This document shows positions 28,198 through 40,082 of a DNA stretch of 64,000 nt, one piece after another. Below the pieces are notes generated by a model. It did no database searches. It saw nothing but the letters and a program-made list of their open reading frames with translations, and was not told where the DNA came from. Positions within the stretch are counted from its first letter, which is position 1. Each line of letters starts with the position of its first letter. A program made the position numbers and the translations under genes. Source of the stretch: Piscinibacter sp. GTDB taxonomy: Bacteria; Pseudomonadota; Gammaproteobacteria; Burkholderiales; Burkholderiaceae_C. The stretch is from NCBI GenBank assembly GCA_016706565.1, contig JADJJI010000011.1, forward strand, positions 558,001 to 622,000, in the 5' to 3' direction.

Positions 28198-30754
28198 GCG
28201 CGGCCAGCTGCTTGCGGGCCCGGGTGGTCGCGCGCTCCATCAGGTAGGCACTTTCGTAGGCACGCATGCGGCCGGTTTCGCACATGCGCGCGAGCATGCG
28301 AGCAGTCATGGAAATGGTCTCCTGGTGCTTCTTGCCGCGCGAGAAGACGAAGAAGCTGCGCCCCGGGCTCACGTAGGTCAGCCGCACCTTCTGCCACTCG
28401 TCCTTCAGGTGCATCTGGTAGGCGAAGCCGAGCTTGATGTGGTCCATCAGCTGAGGCCCGCGCGAAGGCTCCGGCGGTTCGGAAGGCGACAGGTCGAGGT
28501 TCAGGTCCAGTCCCAGGCCGATCGGGGCCGAGTCGTCGGTGTCGGCCAGTCCGTCGGGCTGCGTGTCGCCGGCGTCGTCGCTGGCGCCGCCGGTGTCGAT
28601 CTCGATGTCGACCTGGCCCGACCAGTCGACGGCGCTTTCCTCGACGAGGCCGACCTGCCGGGCCTCCTCGGGGGTGAAGCGGCGCTCGATCACCTCGCTG
28701 TCGACCTCGGGCACCGTGTCGGCCACCGACAGCGAGTCCACGCCAGGGATCGTGGTGTTGAACACACCTTCGATCTGCTTGGCCAGCATGTTGTGGTCGA
28801 GCTCGGACATCGGCGCCGCCTTGAGCGACTCGGCGTGCGCCGGCATCAGCTGCGCGAAGAAGGCCTTCTGTGCGGGCTCGGGCCAGCCGATCAGCGCCAT
28901 GCCCTCGTTGAGATCCTTCATGAGTTGCGGCAACTGCATGAGGAACTTCTTGCGCAGCATCGGCGCCCCCTTGGGCTGCACGCTCATCACCAGGTCGCGC
29001 CCGGCGCGCTTGAAGCGCGCATATCGATCCGAAGCCAGGCCATCACGGCGCACCGCCAGTACCAGCGCCTGGCTCCAGACCTGCGAGACGAAGTCGCGCA
29101 GGTAAGGCGGCAGCGACATCGGCTTGAGCGCCGCACTGAGCTGAAGCATGAAACGCTGCTGGATGCGCAGCTCCGACTCCTTGCCCTCCAGCGTGGCAGC
29201 CGTCGGCGTTTGCTGTACCACCGCCTGCGTCTGCTCGGAGATGAACTGCTCCAGTTCCTCCAGCTTGGCGGTGTAAAGATCGATCTGGTCGAAGTCGCCG
29301 TCTACGATCTCCTGCACGAGGTCACGCACGCGTTCGAGGAGCAGCTTGCCGGGGCCGTCGACGAAGTCGTCGAATGCGCAGGCCAGCGAGGCGATGCGGT
29401 TGACGAAGCGCCGCACGGGGTGCCGGCGCGAGGAGAAGAAGGTCGAGTCGTTCAGCGCCACGCGCAGCACGGGAAGCTGCAGCCGGGCGATCTGGCGAGC
29501 CATCTGCGGCGGCACGCGCGGGTCCGACAGAATCTGGTCGAACAGGCTGCCGACCACGTCGATGACCATGTGGTCGAGCTTGCCGCTCGAGGCCTGCATG
29601 AGTTCTTCGCGGTGCGCGCGGATCAGGTTCACGGCCATCAGGCCGGTCAAGCCCTCCGAGTAGCGGCTGGCCTGGCCCGGGCCCGAGCCGCGCAGGCTGC
29701 CCCTGGCGCTGTCGGGGCCGAGGCCTGCCAATCCGGGCCGCCCGGTGCTCGCGAAGCCGCCGACTCCGCCGCCAGCGGGCAGGGCGTCGAGCGCTCCGGG
29801 CCGGCTCGCCAGCGACGTCAGGCGACGCAGCAAGGTCATCAGATGGGCGTCGGCCTGCGACTGCGCCGTCGAGACGCGCGCACCCAGTTCGCCACGAGAA
29901 AGCGTTGAACCGCCGTGACCCGACGTGCCGCCACCAGGCACAGGCGGAAGTCCCGCCAGCCCGGGGCCGCGCCGGTAGCCGGCCGCGGAGTCATGCGTCC
30001 CGAGATCGCCCGCACCGGACTCGCCGCCGTAGCCGCCGGTGGAGCGGTACTCGGAGTGCTGCAAGGTCGCGTACCCCGAGTTGACCCCCGGCAGATGGAA
30101 ACCTGGCCCGTCGCCGGAGCGCAGGTTCATGCTGGCAGCCTTCACGCCGCGCGCCTGCAGGTCGCGCAGGATCTCGGCGTAGCAAGCCTTCATGGCTTTC
30201 GCCAGCGCCATGCCCATCTCGCGGGCGAGCAACCTGCGCGGTTCAGCGTCCTTGGTCACCGATTCGATGGCGCGGTAGGTGGCCAGACCGACCGACTGGG
30301 CCCGCAGCGGGTTGCGGTCCTCGTCGCGGCGGATCGTGTTGAGCAGGCTGGCCACGTGCGACGACACTTCACTCAGTTCCCATTCGCAGTCCTGGCTGAT
30401 CTGCGCAGCGATGCGGTCGGCGTACATGCGCTGCTCGACTTCGTTGTCGTCGACCAGGCTGAGGGACTGCCAGTCTGTCGCTTCCAGCCTCCGGCGGCCG
30501 TCGGAGCGCGGCGCAAGGTCCTTGCTGATGCCATCGCGCAGCTGGTCTCGGAACACCAGATGGAAGTTGGCCATGTTGCGGCGCAGGTCGAACTGCGCCG
30601 CCAGCAGCGCGTCGCGCTCGCTCGTCTTCGTGACCGAAAGCGACAGCGTGCCCAGCAGATCCGAGACGCGGTCCGCCACCGACGCGACGGTCGTGTTGAT
30701 CAGGCTGACAGCCGCATCGAGTGCGACCTTCTGGCGGGGATCTGTCGGGTTCAT
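28175..30754 (-). CDS. DUF1631-family large cytoplasmic protein
   Basis: An 859-residue protein of the DUF1631 family, long mislabelled thymidine phosphorylase in some annotations. It has no signal peptide. The N-terminal ~200 residues are helical, a Gly/Ser-rich low-complexity linker spans about 225-360, then a long helical core with QMARQIARLQLPVLRVALND and FFSSRRHPVRRFVNRIA. The last ~90 residues form a separate beta-rich segment (HIKLGFAYQMHLKDEWQKVR, VSPGRSFFVFSRGKKHQ) that resembles an atypical PilZ-like module. Function is unknown. The ATG at 30754 begins MNPTDPRQKVALDA; an in-frame ATG 96 bases upstream looks like leader DNA. Confidence 0.85.
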   Translation of the reverse strand: MNPTDPRQKVALDAAVSLINTTVASVADRVSDLLGTLSLSVTKTSERDALLAAQFDLRRNMANFHLVFRDQLRDGISKDLAPRSDGRRRLEATDWQSLSLVDDNEVEQRMYADRIAAQISQDCEWELSEVSSHVASLLNTIRRDEDRNPLRAQSVGLATYRAIESVTKDAEPRRLLAREMGMALAKAMKACYAEILRDLQARGVKAASMNLRSGDGPGFHLPGVNSGYATLQHSEYRSTGGYGGESGAGDLGTHDSAAGYRRGPGLAGLPPVPGGGTSGHGGSTLSRGELGARVSTAQSQADAHLMTLLRRLTSLASRPGALDALPAGGGVGGFASTGRPGLAGLGPDSARGSLRGSGPGQASRYSEGLTGLMAVNLIRAHREELMQASSGKLDHMVIDVVGSLFDQILSDPRVPPQMARQIARLQLPVLRVALNDSTFFSSRRHPVRRFVNRIASLACAFDDFVDGPGKLLLERVRDLVQEIVDGDFDQIDLYTAKLEELEQFISEQTQAVVQQTPTAATLEGKESELRIQQRFMLQLSAALKPMSLPPYLRDFVSQVWSQALVLAVRRDGLASDRYARFKRAGRDLVMSVQPKGAPMLRKKFLMQLPQLMKDLNEGMALIGWPEPAQKAFFAQLMPAHAESLKAAPMSELDHNMLAKQIEGVFNTTIPGVDSLSVADTVPEVDSEVIERRFTPEEARQVGLVEESAVDWSGQVDIEIDTGGASDDAGDTQPDGLADTDDSAPIGLGLDLNLDLSPSEPPEPSRGPQLMDHIKLGFAYQMHLKDEWQKVRLTYVSPGRSFFVFSRGKKHQETISMTARMLARMCETGRMRAYESAYLMERATTRARKQLAALKAPTRH

Positions 30755-30908
30755 CGAGGCGGGGGCGGGGCACGGCCACACTCCCCGCGGGTGCAGGTAC
30801 TGCTGCGAGCGGGGCGTTCGCGGAAGTATGGCCCGAAAAACACGGGCCAAGCTGTGCGATCCGTCACGGCGGCATTCGGCGACAGCCGGCAGTCGCCGGC
30901 GCGCCGAA

Positions 30909-31337
30909 CTACTTCTTCAGGGAGTCTCGGATCTCGCGCAGCAGCACCACGTCTTCCGGCGGAGCGGCCGGCGGGGCGGGCGGGGCTTCCTTCTTCAGCC
31001 GGTTGATCTGCTTGACCATCATGAAGATGATGAAGGCCAGGATGATGAAGTTGATCGCCACGGTGATGAAGTTGCCGTAGGCGAACAAGGGCACGCCGGC
31101 CTTGCTGAGTGCCTCGTAGGTGCTTGGTCCCTTGAAGTCCGCCGGCGGGGTGGCCAGCATGATGAAGTAGTTGGAGAAGTCGAGGCCGCCGAGAACGCGC
31201 CCGACGATCGGCATGATCAGGTCCTTGACGATGGAGTCGACGATCTTGCCGAAGGCCGCTCCGATGATGACGCCGACCGCGAGGTCGACGACATTGCCCT
31301 TCATCGCAAACTCTTTGAACTCGCTCACGAAACTCAT
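30909..31337 (-). CDS. mscL: Large-conductance mechanosensitive channel
   Basis: Opens under membrane tension to release solutes in hypo-osmotic shock. The 142 residues have the N-terminal [31 protein letters not shown] first helix with the conserved gate glycines. A periplasmic loop, a second helix ([19 protein letters not shown]) and a charged C-terminal bundle follow. GGAG lies upstream of the ATG. It is divergent from petA. Confidence 0.97.
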   Translation of the reverse strand: MSFVSEFKEFAMKGNVVDLAVGVIIGAAFGKIVDSIVKDLIMPIVGRVLGGLDFSNYFIMLATPPADFKGPSTYEALSKAGVPLFAYGNFITVAINFIILAFIIFMMVKQINRLKKEAPPAPPAAPPEDVVLLREIRDSLKK

Positions 31338-31592
31338 GGGGAACTCCTCTCTGTTGTTGTCGTGGAATGGCTGTCACTTATGCGCAGCGCTGTGGAGTAT
31401 TCCCGGCTGAGGATGGATGTCAAGGCGACATGGCGCCCCGGGTGACGGGCTCGAACTCGGTGTGACCGCCCAGCTTCGGCAGTGCGCAGCAATGCACACC
31501 CGTGCGGCCCAACCCGATGAAAAGGAGGCCCTTGACTCGTCCGCTAGAATCGCAGGTTGTCCCTGATTTCGAAGACTCGCCAGAGGATCCCC
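31338..31592. other. Divergent spacer between mscL and petA
   Basis: This 255 bp contains no gene. On the plus strand GCTAGAAT near 31543-31550 is a plausible petABC -10 of the type common in Burkholderiales, but no -35 at 16-18 bp was found. AGAGGA sits just before the petA ATG. No regulator site was recognised. Confidence 0.4.
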
Positions 31593-32192
31593 ATGAGTGA
31601 CAGTCCCGTCGACAACGGCAAACGCACCTGGCTCATTGCCTCCGGGTGTGCCGGCGCGGTAGGCGTCGGCTTCACCGCCGTGCCCTTCGTCAGCACGTTT
31701 CAACCCTCCGAGCGCGCTCGCGCCGCCGGTGCCGCCGTCGAGGTGGACATCGGCGCGCTCAAGCCGGGTGAGAAGCTCACCGTCGAATGGCGCGGCAAGC
31801 CGGTGTGGATCGTCAAGCGCACGCCCGAGCAGCTGGCGGCGTTGCCGAAGGTGGATGCGTTGCTGGCCGACCCGAACTCTGCGCGCAAGCCCGCGGAACT
31901 CACGCCCGAATATGCACGCAACGAGCATCGCTCGATCAAGCCCGAGATCCTGGTGGCCGTGGGGATCTGTTCGCACCTGGGCTGCTCGCCATCCGACAAG
32001 TTCCAGCCAGGCGCGCAGCCCTCGCTGCCCGACGATTGGGCCGGCGGCTTCCTGTGCCCGTGCCACGGCTCGACCTTCGACATGGCCGGCCGCGTCTACA
32101 AGAACAAGCCCGCGCCCGACAACCTCGAGGTGCCGCCGCACATGTACCTGTCCGACACCCGTCTGCTGATCGGTGAAGACAAGAAGGCCTAA
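31593..32192 (+). CDS. petA: Ubiquinol-cytochrome c reductase iron-sulfur (Rieske) subunit
   Basis: Carries electrons from ubiquinol to cytochrome c1 through a 2Fe-2S cluster. The 199 residues include an N-terminal membrane anchor (LIASGCAGAVGVGFTAVPFV) of the Tat-dependent Rieske type, and the cluster-binding boxes CSHLGCSP and CPCHGSTFD, each giving a Cys and a His. I start it at the ATG at 31593 (MSDSPVDNGKR) after AGAGGA. It is first in petABC, 20 bp before petB. Confidence 0.97.
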   Translation: MSDSPVDNGKRTWLIASGCAGAVGVGFTAVPFVSTFQPSERARAAGAAVEVDIGALKPGEKLTVEWRGKPVWIVKRTPEQLAALPKVDALLADPNSARKPAELTPEYARNEHRSIKPEILVAVGICSHLGCSPSDKFQPGAQPSLPDDWAGGFLCPCHGSTFDMAGRVYKNKPAPDNLEVPPHMYLSDTRLLIGEDKKA

Positions 32193-32212
32193 CCCGGACA
32201 GGATGCAAGAAC

Positions 32213-33616
32213 ATGGCTGATTTCAAGGAACTGCCCGCCGGCGCGCCTGTCGCCCAGCAGGTGACCAACTGGTTCGAGAACCGCTTCCCGACCGCGTTCG
32301 ACGCGTACCGGGTGCACATGTCCGAGTACTACGCGCCGAAGAACTTCAACTTCTGGTACTTCTTCGGCTCGCTGGCGCTGCTGGTGCTGGTGATCCAGAT
32401 CGTCACCGGCATCTTCCTGGTGATGCACTACAAGCCCGACGCGGCACTGGCCTTCGCCTCGGTCGAGTACATCATGCGCGACGTGCCCTGGGGCTGGCTG
32501 GTGCGCTACATGCACTCCACCGGCGCGAGCGCGTTCTTCGTCGTCGTCTACCTGCACATGTTCCGCGGGCTGCTGTACGGCTCGTACCGCAAGCCGCGCG
32601 AACTGGTGTGGATCTTCGGCTGCGCGATCTTCCTGTGTCTCATGGGCGAGGCCTTCATGGGCTACCTGCTGCCCTGGGGCCAGATGAGCTACTGGGGCGC
32701 GCAGGTGATCGTCAACCTGTTCGCCGCGATCCCCTTCGTCGGCCCGGACCTGGCCCTGCTGATCCGCGGTGACTACGTGGTGAGCGACGCGACGCTGAAC
32801 CGCTTCTTCAGCTTCCACGTCATCGCCGTGCCGCTGGTGCTGCTCGGCCTGGTCGTCGCGCACCTGCTGGCGTTGCACGACGTGGGTTCGAACAACCCGG
32901 ACGGCGTCGAGATCAAGGCCAAGAAGGACGCGAACGGCAAACCGCTGGACGGCATTCCGTTCCACCCGTACTACACGGTGCACGACATCTTCGGCGTCGG
33001 CGTGTTCCTGTTCGTCTTCAGCCTGATCATCTTCTTTGCGCCGGAGTTCGGCGGCTACTTCCTCGAGTACAACAACTTCATCCCGGCCGATCCGCTGAAG
33101 ACGCCGCTGCACATCGCGCCGGTCTGGTACTTCACGCCGTACTACTCGATGCTGCGCGCCATCACCAGCGAGATGATGTACGCGCTGATCGCCTGCGTGC
33201 TGGCTGGTGCCGTGCTCGGAGTGCTCAAGGCCAAGGTGGGCGCGCTGATCAAGGGCGCGATCCTGGTCGGGGCGCTCGTCATCGTGGCGCTGATGCTGGC
33301 CATCGACGCCAAGTTCTGGGGCGTGGTGGTGATGGGTGGCGCGGTCGTCATCCTGTTCTTCCTGCCGTGGCTGGATTTCAGCCCGGTCAAGTCGATCCGC
33401 TACCGCCCGAGCTGGCACAAGTACGTGTACGGCATCTTCGTCATCAACTTCCTGATCCTTGGCTACCTGGGCGTTCAGCCGCCGTCGCCGATCGGCGAGC
33501 GGGTGTCGCAGGTCGGCACGCTGTTCTACTTCGGCTTCTTCCTGCTCATGCCATGGTGGAGCCGGCTGGGCGAATTCAAGCCGGTGCCCGATCGCGTGAC
33601 CTTCGCTGCCCACTGA
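32213..33616 (+). CDS. petB: Cytochrome b subunit of the bc1 complex
   Basis: The membrane core that binds two hemes b and the two quinone sites. The 467 residues have about nine membrane helices; heme-ligand His residues lie in MHSTGASAFFVVVYLHMFRG and FFSFHVIAVPLVLLGLVVAHLLALHD. The Qo-site motif reads PVWYFTPYYSMLRA, so the second residue of the usual PEWY is Val. From memory Val occurs in other betaproteobacterial cytochromes b, so I do not read it as damage. A C-terminal extension with extra helices follows. Confidence 0.97.
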   Translation: MADFKELPAGAPVAQQVTNWFENRFPTAFDAYRVHMSEYYAPKNFNFWYFFGSLALLVLVIQIVTGIFLVMHYKPDAALAFASVEYIMRDVPWGWLVRYMHSTGASAFFVVVYLHMFRGLLYGSYRKPRELVWIFGCAIFLCLMGEAFMGYLLPWGQMSYWGAQVIVNLFAAIPFVGPDLALLIRGDYVVSDATLNRFFSFHVIAVPLVLLGLVVAHLLALHDVGSNNPDGVEIKAKKDANGKPLDGIPFHPYYTVHDIFGVGVFLFVFSLIIFFAPEFGGYFLEYNNFIPADPLKTPLHIAPVWYFTPYYSMLRAITSEMMYALIACVLAGAVLGVLKAKVGALIKGAILVGALVIVALMLAIDAKFWGVVVMGGAVVILFFLPWLDFSPVKSIRYRPSWHKYVYGIFVINFLILGYLGVQPPSPIGERVSQVGTLFYFGFFLLMPWWSRLGEFKPVPDRVTFAAH

Positions 33617-33641
33617 CGCGACTGCCGGGAACGAACACATC

Positions 33642-34409
33642 ATGAAGAAGATCCTCATCTCCCTGCTCATGGCGCTCGGCCTGTCCGGCGGCGTGCTGGC
33701 CTCCGAAGGTGGTTTCCACTGGGACAAGTTCCCCGAGGAAAAGGCGAACGACCTGCCATCGCTGCAGAACGGCGCCAAGCTGTTCGTCAACTACTGCCTG
33801 AACTGCCATGCCGCTTCGTACATGCGCTACAACCGCCTGCGCGACATCGGCCTGACCGAAGACCAGATCAAGAAGAACCTGATGTTCGCCACCGACAAGG
33901 TCGGCGAGACCATGAAGGTCGCCTTGGACGCCAAGCAGGGCAAGGACTGGTTCGGCGGCGTGCCGCCCGACCTGACGGTGATCGCCCGCTCGCGCGCCGG
34001 TTCCGGCGGCTCGGGGGCCGACTACCTGTACACATACCTGCGCACCTACTACCGCGACGACACCAAGGCCACCGGCTGGGACAACCTCGCCTTCCCCGGC
34101 GTGGGCATGCCCCACGTCCTGTGGGAACTGCAGGGCCAGCGTGCCGCGAAGTACGTCGAAGAGAAGGATGCTCACAACCCGGCGAAGACGGTGCACCGCT
34201 TCGACGGCTTCGAGCAACTCACGCCGGGCAAGTTGTCTGCACGCGAGTACGACGCCGCCGTGGCCGACCTCGTGGCCTACCTGCAGTGGATGGGCGAGCC
34301 GGCGCAGGGCCAGCGCGTGCGTCTGGGCGTGTGGGTGCTGATCTTCCTGGGCGTCTTCACGCTCATCGCATGGCGTCTGAATGCCGCGTTCTGGAAAGAC
34401 GTGAAGTGA
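33642..34409 (+). CDS. petC: Cytochrome c1 subunit of the bc1 complex
   Basis: A 255-residue periplasmic heme protein that passes electrons to soluble cytochromes. It has a signal peptide (about 1-20, ending VLAS), the covalent heme site NYCLNCHAASYMRYNRLRD, the late VGMPHVLWELQG segment near the axial Met region, and a C-terminal anchor helix (GVWVLIFLGVFTLIAWRL). This is the last gene of petABC; a strong terminator follows. Confidence 0.96.
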   Translation: MKKILISLLMALGLSGGVLASEGGFHWDKFPEEKANDLPSLQNGAKLFVNYCLNCHAASYMRYNRLRDIGLTEDQIKKNLMFATDKVGETMKVALDAKQGKDWFGGVPPDLTVIARSRAGSGGSGADYLYTYLRTYYRDDTKATGWDNLAFPGVGMPHVLWELQGQRAAKYVEEKDAHNPAKTVHRFDGFEQLTPGKLSAREYDAAVADLVAYLQWMGEPAQGQRVRLGVWVLIFLGVFTLIAWRLNAAFWKDVK

Positions 34410-34451
34410 CCGTCTGCGTGCCTGCCGCCCCGGCCGGGGTGGCGGCCCGAT

Positions 34452-34498
34452 GCGCAGTGGCCTTGCCCGAAACGGCAGCCACTGCGCTTGTGTTTTTT
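34452..34498 (+). terminator. Rho-independent terminator after petABC
   Basis: A perfect 10 bp stem, GCGCAGTGGC (34452-34461) with GCCACTGCGC (34478-34487), is followed by TTGTGTTTTTT. A second GC-only hairpin lies just before it (about 34424-34446). This separates petABC from sspA. Confidence 0.85.
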
Positions 34499-34522
34499 CG
34501 AAGCCTCTAGGAGCACACCGCC

Positions 34523-35134
34523 ATGATGGTGCTTTATTCCGGAACGACCTGCCCGTACTCGCACCGCTGCCGATTTGTGCTGTTCGAGAAGGGCATGGAT
34601 TTCGAGATCCGCGATGTCGACCTGTTCGCCAAGCCCGAAGACATCGCGCTGATGAACCCGTACAACGAGGTGCCCATCCTCGTCGAGCGCGACCTCATCC
34701 TGTACGAGTCGCACATCATCAACGAGTACATCGACGAGCGCTTCCCGCACCCGCAGCTGATGCCGGGCGACCCGGTGGCGCGCGCGCGCGTGCGGCTGTT
34801 CCTGTTCAACTTCGAGAAGGAGCTGTTCGCGAACGTGAACATCCTCGAGTCGCGCGGCATCAAGCCGACCGACAAGCAGCTGGAGAAGGCGCGCGCGCAG
34901 ATCCGCGACCGACTGACGCAGCTCGCGCCGATCTTCCTGAAGAACAAGTACATGCTCGGCGATGATTTCTCGATGCTCGACGTCGCGATCGCACCGCTGC
35001 TGTGGCGCCTGGACTACTACGGCATCGACCTGTCGAAGAACGCCGTGCCGCTGCTGAAGTACGCCGAGCGCATCTTCTCGCGCCCGGCCTACATCGAGGC
35101 GCTGACGCCGTCCGAGAAGGTGATGCGCAAGTAG
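34523..35134 (+). CDS. sspA: Stringent starvation protein A (GST-fold RNA polymerase-associated protein)
   Basis: A glutathione S-transferase-fold protein that binds RNA polymerase and affects stress and stationary-phase genes. The 203 residues have the N-terminal thioredoxin-like half (MVLYSGTTCPYSHRCRFVL, NEVPILVERDLILYESHIINEYIDE) and a helical C-terminal half (DDFSMLDVAIAPLLWRLDYYGI). It is followed by sspB, the usual pair in proteobacteria, and lies downstream of the petABC terminator. Confidence 0.94.
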   Translation: MMVLYSGTTCPYSHRCRFVLFEKGMDFEIRDVDLFAKPEDIALMNPYNEVPILVERDLILYESHIINEYIDERFPHPQLMPGDPVARARVRLFLFNFEKELFANVNILESRGIKPTDKQLEKARAQIRDRLTQLAPIFLKNKYMLGDDFSMLDVAIAPLLWRLDYYGIDLSKNAVPLLKYAERIFSRPAYIEALTPSEKVMRK

Positions 35135-35152
35135 GACATCTCGATTGCCCTC

Positions 35153-35671
35153 ATGAGCAGCACGCCGCCGATCTCGCCCGCCGGTTCCGGGACCTCCACA
35201 CGCCCGTACCTGATCCGTGCGCTGCACGACTGGTGCACCGACAACGGCTTCACGCCGTACGTGGCGGTGTTCGTCGATGCTTCGGTGCAGGTGCCTATGG
35301 AGTACGTCAAGAACAACGAGATCGTTCTCAATGTCGGTTTCGAGGCGACCAGTTCCCTCAAGCTGGGCAACGAGTTCATCGAGTTCAAGGCGCGCTTCGG
35401 CGGCACGTCGCGTGAAATCGTCGTGCCGGTCGATCACGTGATCGCCATCTACGCGCGCGAGAACGGGCAGGGCATGGCCTTTCCGGTCCCCAACGAGGCT
35501 TCATCGGGCTCGGCGGCGGCCGATGCGGCCAGCCCCGAGGCGCCCGCGGCCCGCGCAACGCACCTCTCGCTCACCGAGGCGCCGCGCCACGACGCCGATG
35601 CTGCAGGCGAGCCGAGCGAGCCGCCGGAGCCGCCCGCGGGCGGGCGCCCGTCGCTCAAGCGCGTCAAGTGA
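35153..35671 (+). CDS. sspB: ClpXP protease specificity-enhancing factor SspB
   Basis: Delivers ssrA-tagged proteins to ClpXP. The 172 residues hold the substrate-binding domain (about 10-115: RPYLIRALHDWCTDNGFTPYVAV, NEIVLNVGFEATSSLKLG, FGGTSREIVVPVDHVIAIYARENG). An acidic, Pro/Ala-rich linker follows and a basic C-terminal tail (GRPSLKRVK) serves as the ClpX-docking tether. It lies 18 bp after sspA and is co-transcribed. Confidence 0.95.
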   Translation: MSSTPPISPAGSGTSTRPYLIRALHDWCTDNGFTPYVAVFVDASVQVPMEYVKNNEIVLNVGFEATSSLKLGNEFIEFKARFGGTSREIVVPVDHVIAIYARENGQGMAFPVPNEASSGSAAADAASPEAPAARATHLSLTEAPRHDADAAGEPSEPPEPPAGGRPSLKRVK

Positions 35672-35717
35672 TGCGTCGGGTCACGCCCCTATACTGATTT
35701 CAGGCGGCCATGGGCCT

Positions 35718-35793
35718 GCCGGCTTAGCTCAGCTGGTAGAGCACCCGCCTTGTAAGCGGAAGGTCGTCGGTTCGACTCCGACAGCCGGCACCA
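35718..35793 (+). tRNA. tRNA-Thr (anticodon TGT)
   Basis: A 76-base cloverleaf with acceptor stem GCCGGCT pairing with AGCCGGC, discriminator A and an encoded CCA. The D-arm is GCTC-AGCTGGTAGA-GAGC-like, the anticodon loop is CTTGTAA (UGU, Thr), and the T-arm contains GGTTCGACTCC. TATACT about 30 bases upstream is a likely -10. Confidence 0.96.
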
Positions 35794-35852
35794 TCTTCGT
35801 CACGCTGGGGCCCCTTTGCAGGCCTGATCGCGGCAACCGGTGCAACGGCGTG

Positions 35853-36170
35853 TCAGTTCGATTGAACCTTGATTCTGATTGAGCTAACCTGCCAGCCCCG
35901 CTCCTGAAGAATGCTCTCCAGGCGCGGCTTGATCTGACGTAGTTTGGCTGCCACGGCGGCATTGGCTGCCAGCAGCGACCAGCCTTCGTCGTCGACGGGG
36001 CCCGGCATCACGTGGCTGGCGAGCGCACCCGGCAGGGCGCTGCGAATGGCCGAGAAGCGTTCCGCCGAGTCCTGCAGGCGAGCGCGCAGATGAGCCAGCG
36101 GCTCGCTGCGCCGCAGGGCCTCGGCCACGGGCAGCGAGTCGGGGACAGTCGGTGGCGGTTTGGAGCTCAC
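35853..36170 (-). CDS. dciA: DciA-family replicative helicase loader (DUF721)
   Basis: DciA proteins recruit the DnaB helicase in bacteria lacking DnaC-type loaders. The 105 residues have a Pro-rich start, a helical segment, and the DUF721/DciA KH-like part (SLLAANAAVAAKLRQIKPRLESILQERGWQVSSIRIKVQ), the conserved core. I use the GTG at 36170 (VSSKPPPTVPDSL); no ATG lies near and the frame further upstream antisense to the peptidase is a shadow. Only 15 bp separate this start from the divergent M23 gene, so their promoters must overlap neighbouring coding DNA. Confidence 0.82.
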   Translation of the reverse strand: MSSKPPPTVPDSLPVAEALRRSEPLAHLRARLQDSAERFSAIRSALPGALASHVMPGPVDDEGWSLLAANAAVAAKLRQIKPRLESILQERGWQVSSIRIKVQSN

Positions 36171-36185
36171 ACGAGGAGTGTAGCG

Positions 36186-37154
36186 ATGCAGATTCTCATC
36201 ACGCACGGCACCTTGGCCCGTACGCGTGTCTTGCACTTCAACCGCTGGCAACTGGCGGGCATGCTGATCGGCCTGGTGGCCGTGCTGACGCTGCTGTCCG
36301 GCACGGTCTATCACTTCGTGTTCCTGAAGGCGGCACGGGAAGGTTGGCCCGTGGTCAGCCAGATCGTGCGGCTGGTGGTGCGCGACGAGTTCGCCCAGCG
36401 TGACCGCTTCATGCGCGAGAACCTCGATGCGATGGCGGGGAAGGTCGGCGAGATGCAGGCCAAGCTGGTCAAGCTCGAGGCCATGGGCGACCGCGTCTCC
36501 GGGCTGGCCGGCGTCAAGATCGACGAACTCCGTCAGATGTCGCGACCGGCCGCTGCCGCTTCGTCCGCACAGGGCGGGCCGTACGTGCCGCCGCAGGCGG
36601 CCAACCTCGAACAGTTGCGCGGCATCGTCGAGGCGCTCGACCAGAGCACCGACCAGAGCACCGACATGTTCACCATGATCGAGTCGCGCCTGCTCGAGTC
36701 CCGTCTGCGCGCATTGATGATCCCGAACAGCGCACCCGTCGTCGGGCCGGTCGGCTCGGGCTTCGGTTTCCGCACCGACCCGTTCACCAGCCGCGCGGCA
36801 CTGCACACCGGGCTGGACTTTCCGGCCGACGTGGGCACGAAGATCCTGGCCGCCGCCGGCGGCGTGGTGCTGCTCACCGAGACGCACCCCGCCTACGGCA
36901 ACATGGTCGAAGTCGACCACGGCAACGGCCTGGTGACACGCTATGCGCACGCGTCGAAGCTGATGGTGCGGGCGGGGGACATAGTCAAACGAGGTCAGCT
37001 GATCGCCGAAGTCGGTAACACCGGCCGGTCGACCGGGCCGCACCTTCACTTCGAGGTGCTGGTCGACGGCGTGCCGCAGGATCCAGCCAAGTTCCTCGCC
37101 GGCGGCGACGCGGCCCAGACCGCGGCAGCCCGGGGCGGGCGCACCCGGCGCTGA
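36186..37154 (+). CDS. M23-family murein peptidase (LytM domain)
   Basis: A 322-residue envelope protein with one N-terminal membrane anchor (about 22-45), a coiled-coil-prone periplasmic region ([20 protein letters not shown]...), and a C-terminal M23 domain. The zinc ligands are intact (LHTGLDFP and GPHLHFEV), so it can be an active endopeptidase rather than only an activator. The ATG at 36186 follows AGGAG by seven bases. It is followed by secA, a neighbour pair common in Burkholderiales. Confidence 0.92.
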   Translation: MQILITHGTLARTRVLHFNRWQLAGMLIGLVAVLTLLSGTVYHFVFLKAAREGWPVVSQIVRLVVRDEFAQRDRFMRENLDAMAGKVGEMQAKLVKLEAMGDRVSGLAGVKIDELRQMSRPAAAASSAQGGPYVPPQAANLEQLRGIVEALDQSTDQSTDMFTMIESRLLESRLRALMIPNSAPVVGPVGSGFGFRTDPFTSRAALHTGLDFPADVGTKILAAAGGVVLLTETHPAYGNMVEVDHGNGLVTRYAHASKLMVRAGDIVKRGQLIAEVGNTGRSTGPHLHFEVLVDGVPQDPAKFLAGGDAAQTAAARGGRTRR

Positions 37155-37311
37155 GCGCCGGGCCGGCGGCGGCGCCGGATGTAAACTTCGGGGTTTTCCA
37201 GGCGCCGCTCGCCTTGCATCTGCCGGGTGCGGCCCCACCTCCTGGCTCCCCGCGTTCGACTGCCTGGTCCGCCAGCCGGCGGGCGCGGCGACCGCTCAAT
37301 CCCGACGCCGC

Positions 37312-40057
<2,746 letters not shown>

Positions 40058-40082
40058 ACCCCCTTCTTTCGCGGAGCACGGC

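Noticed and set aside
33120-33170. Damaged Qo site in cytochrome b (PVWY in place of PEWY)
   Set aside because: From memory Val at this position occurs in other betaproteobacterial cytochromes b, and the rest of the protein is intact.
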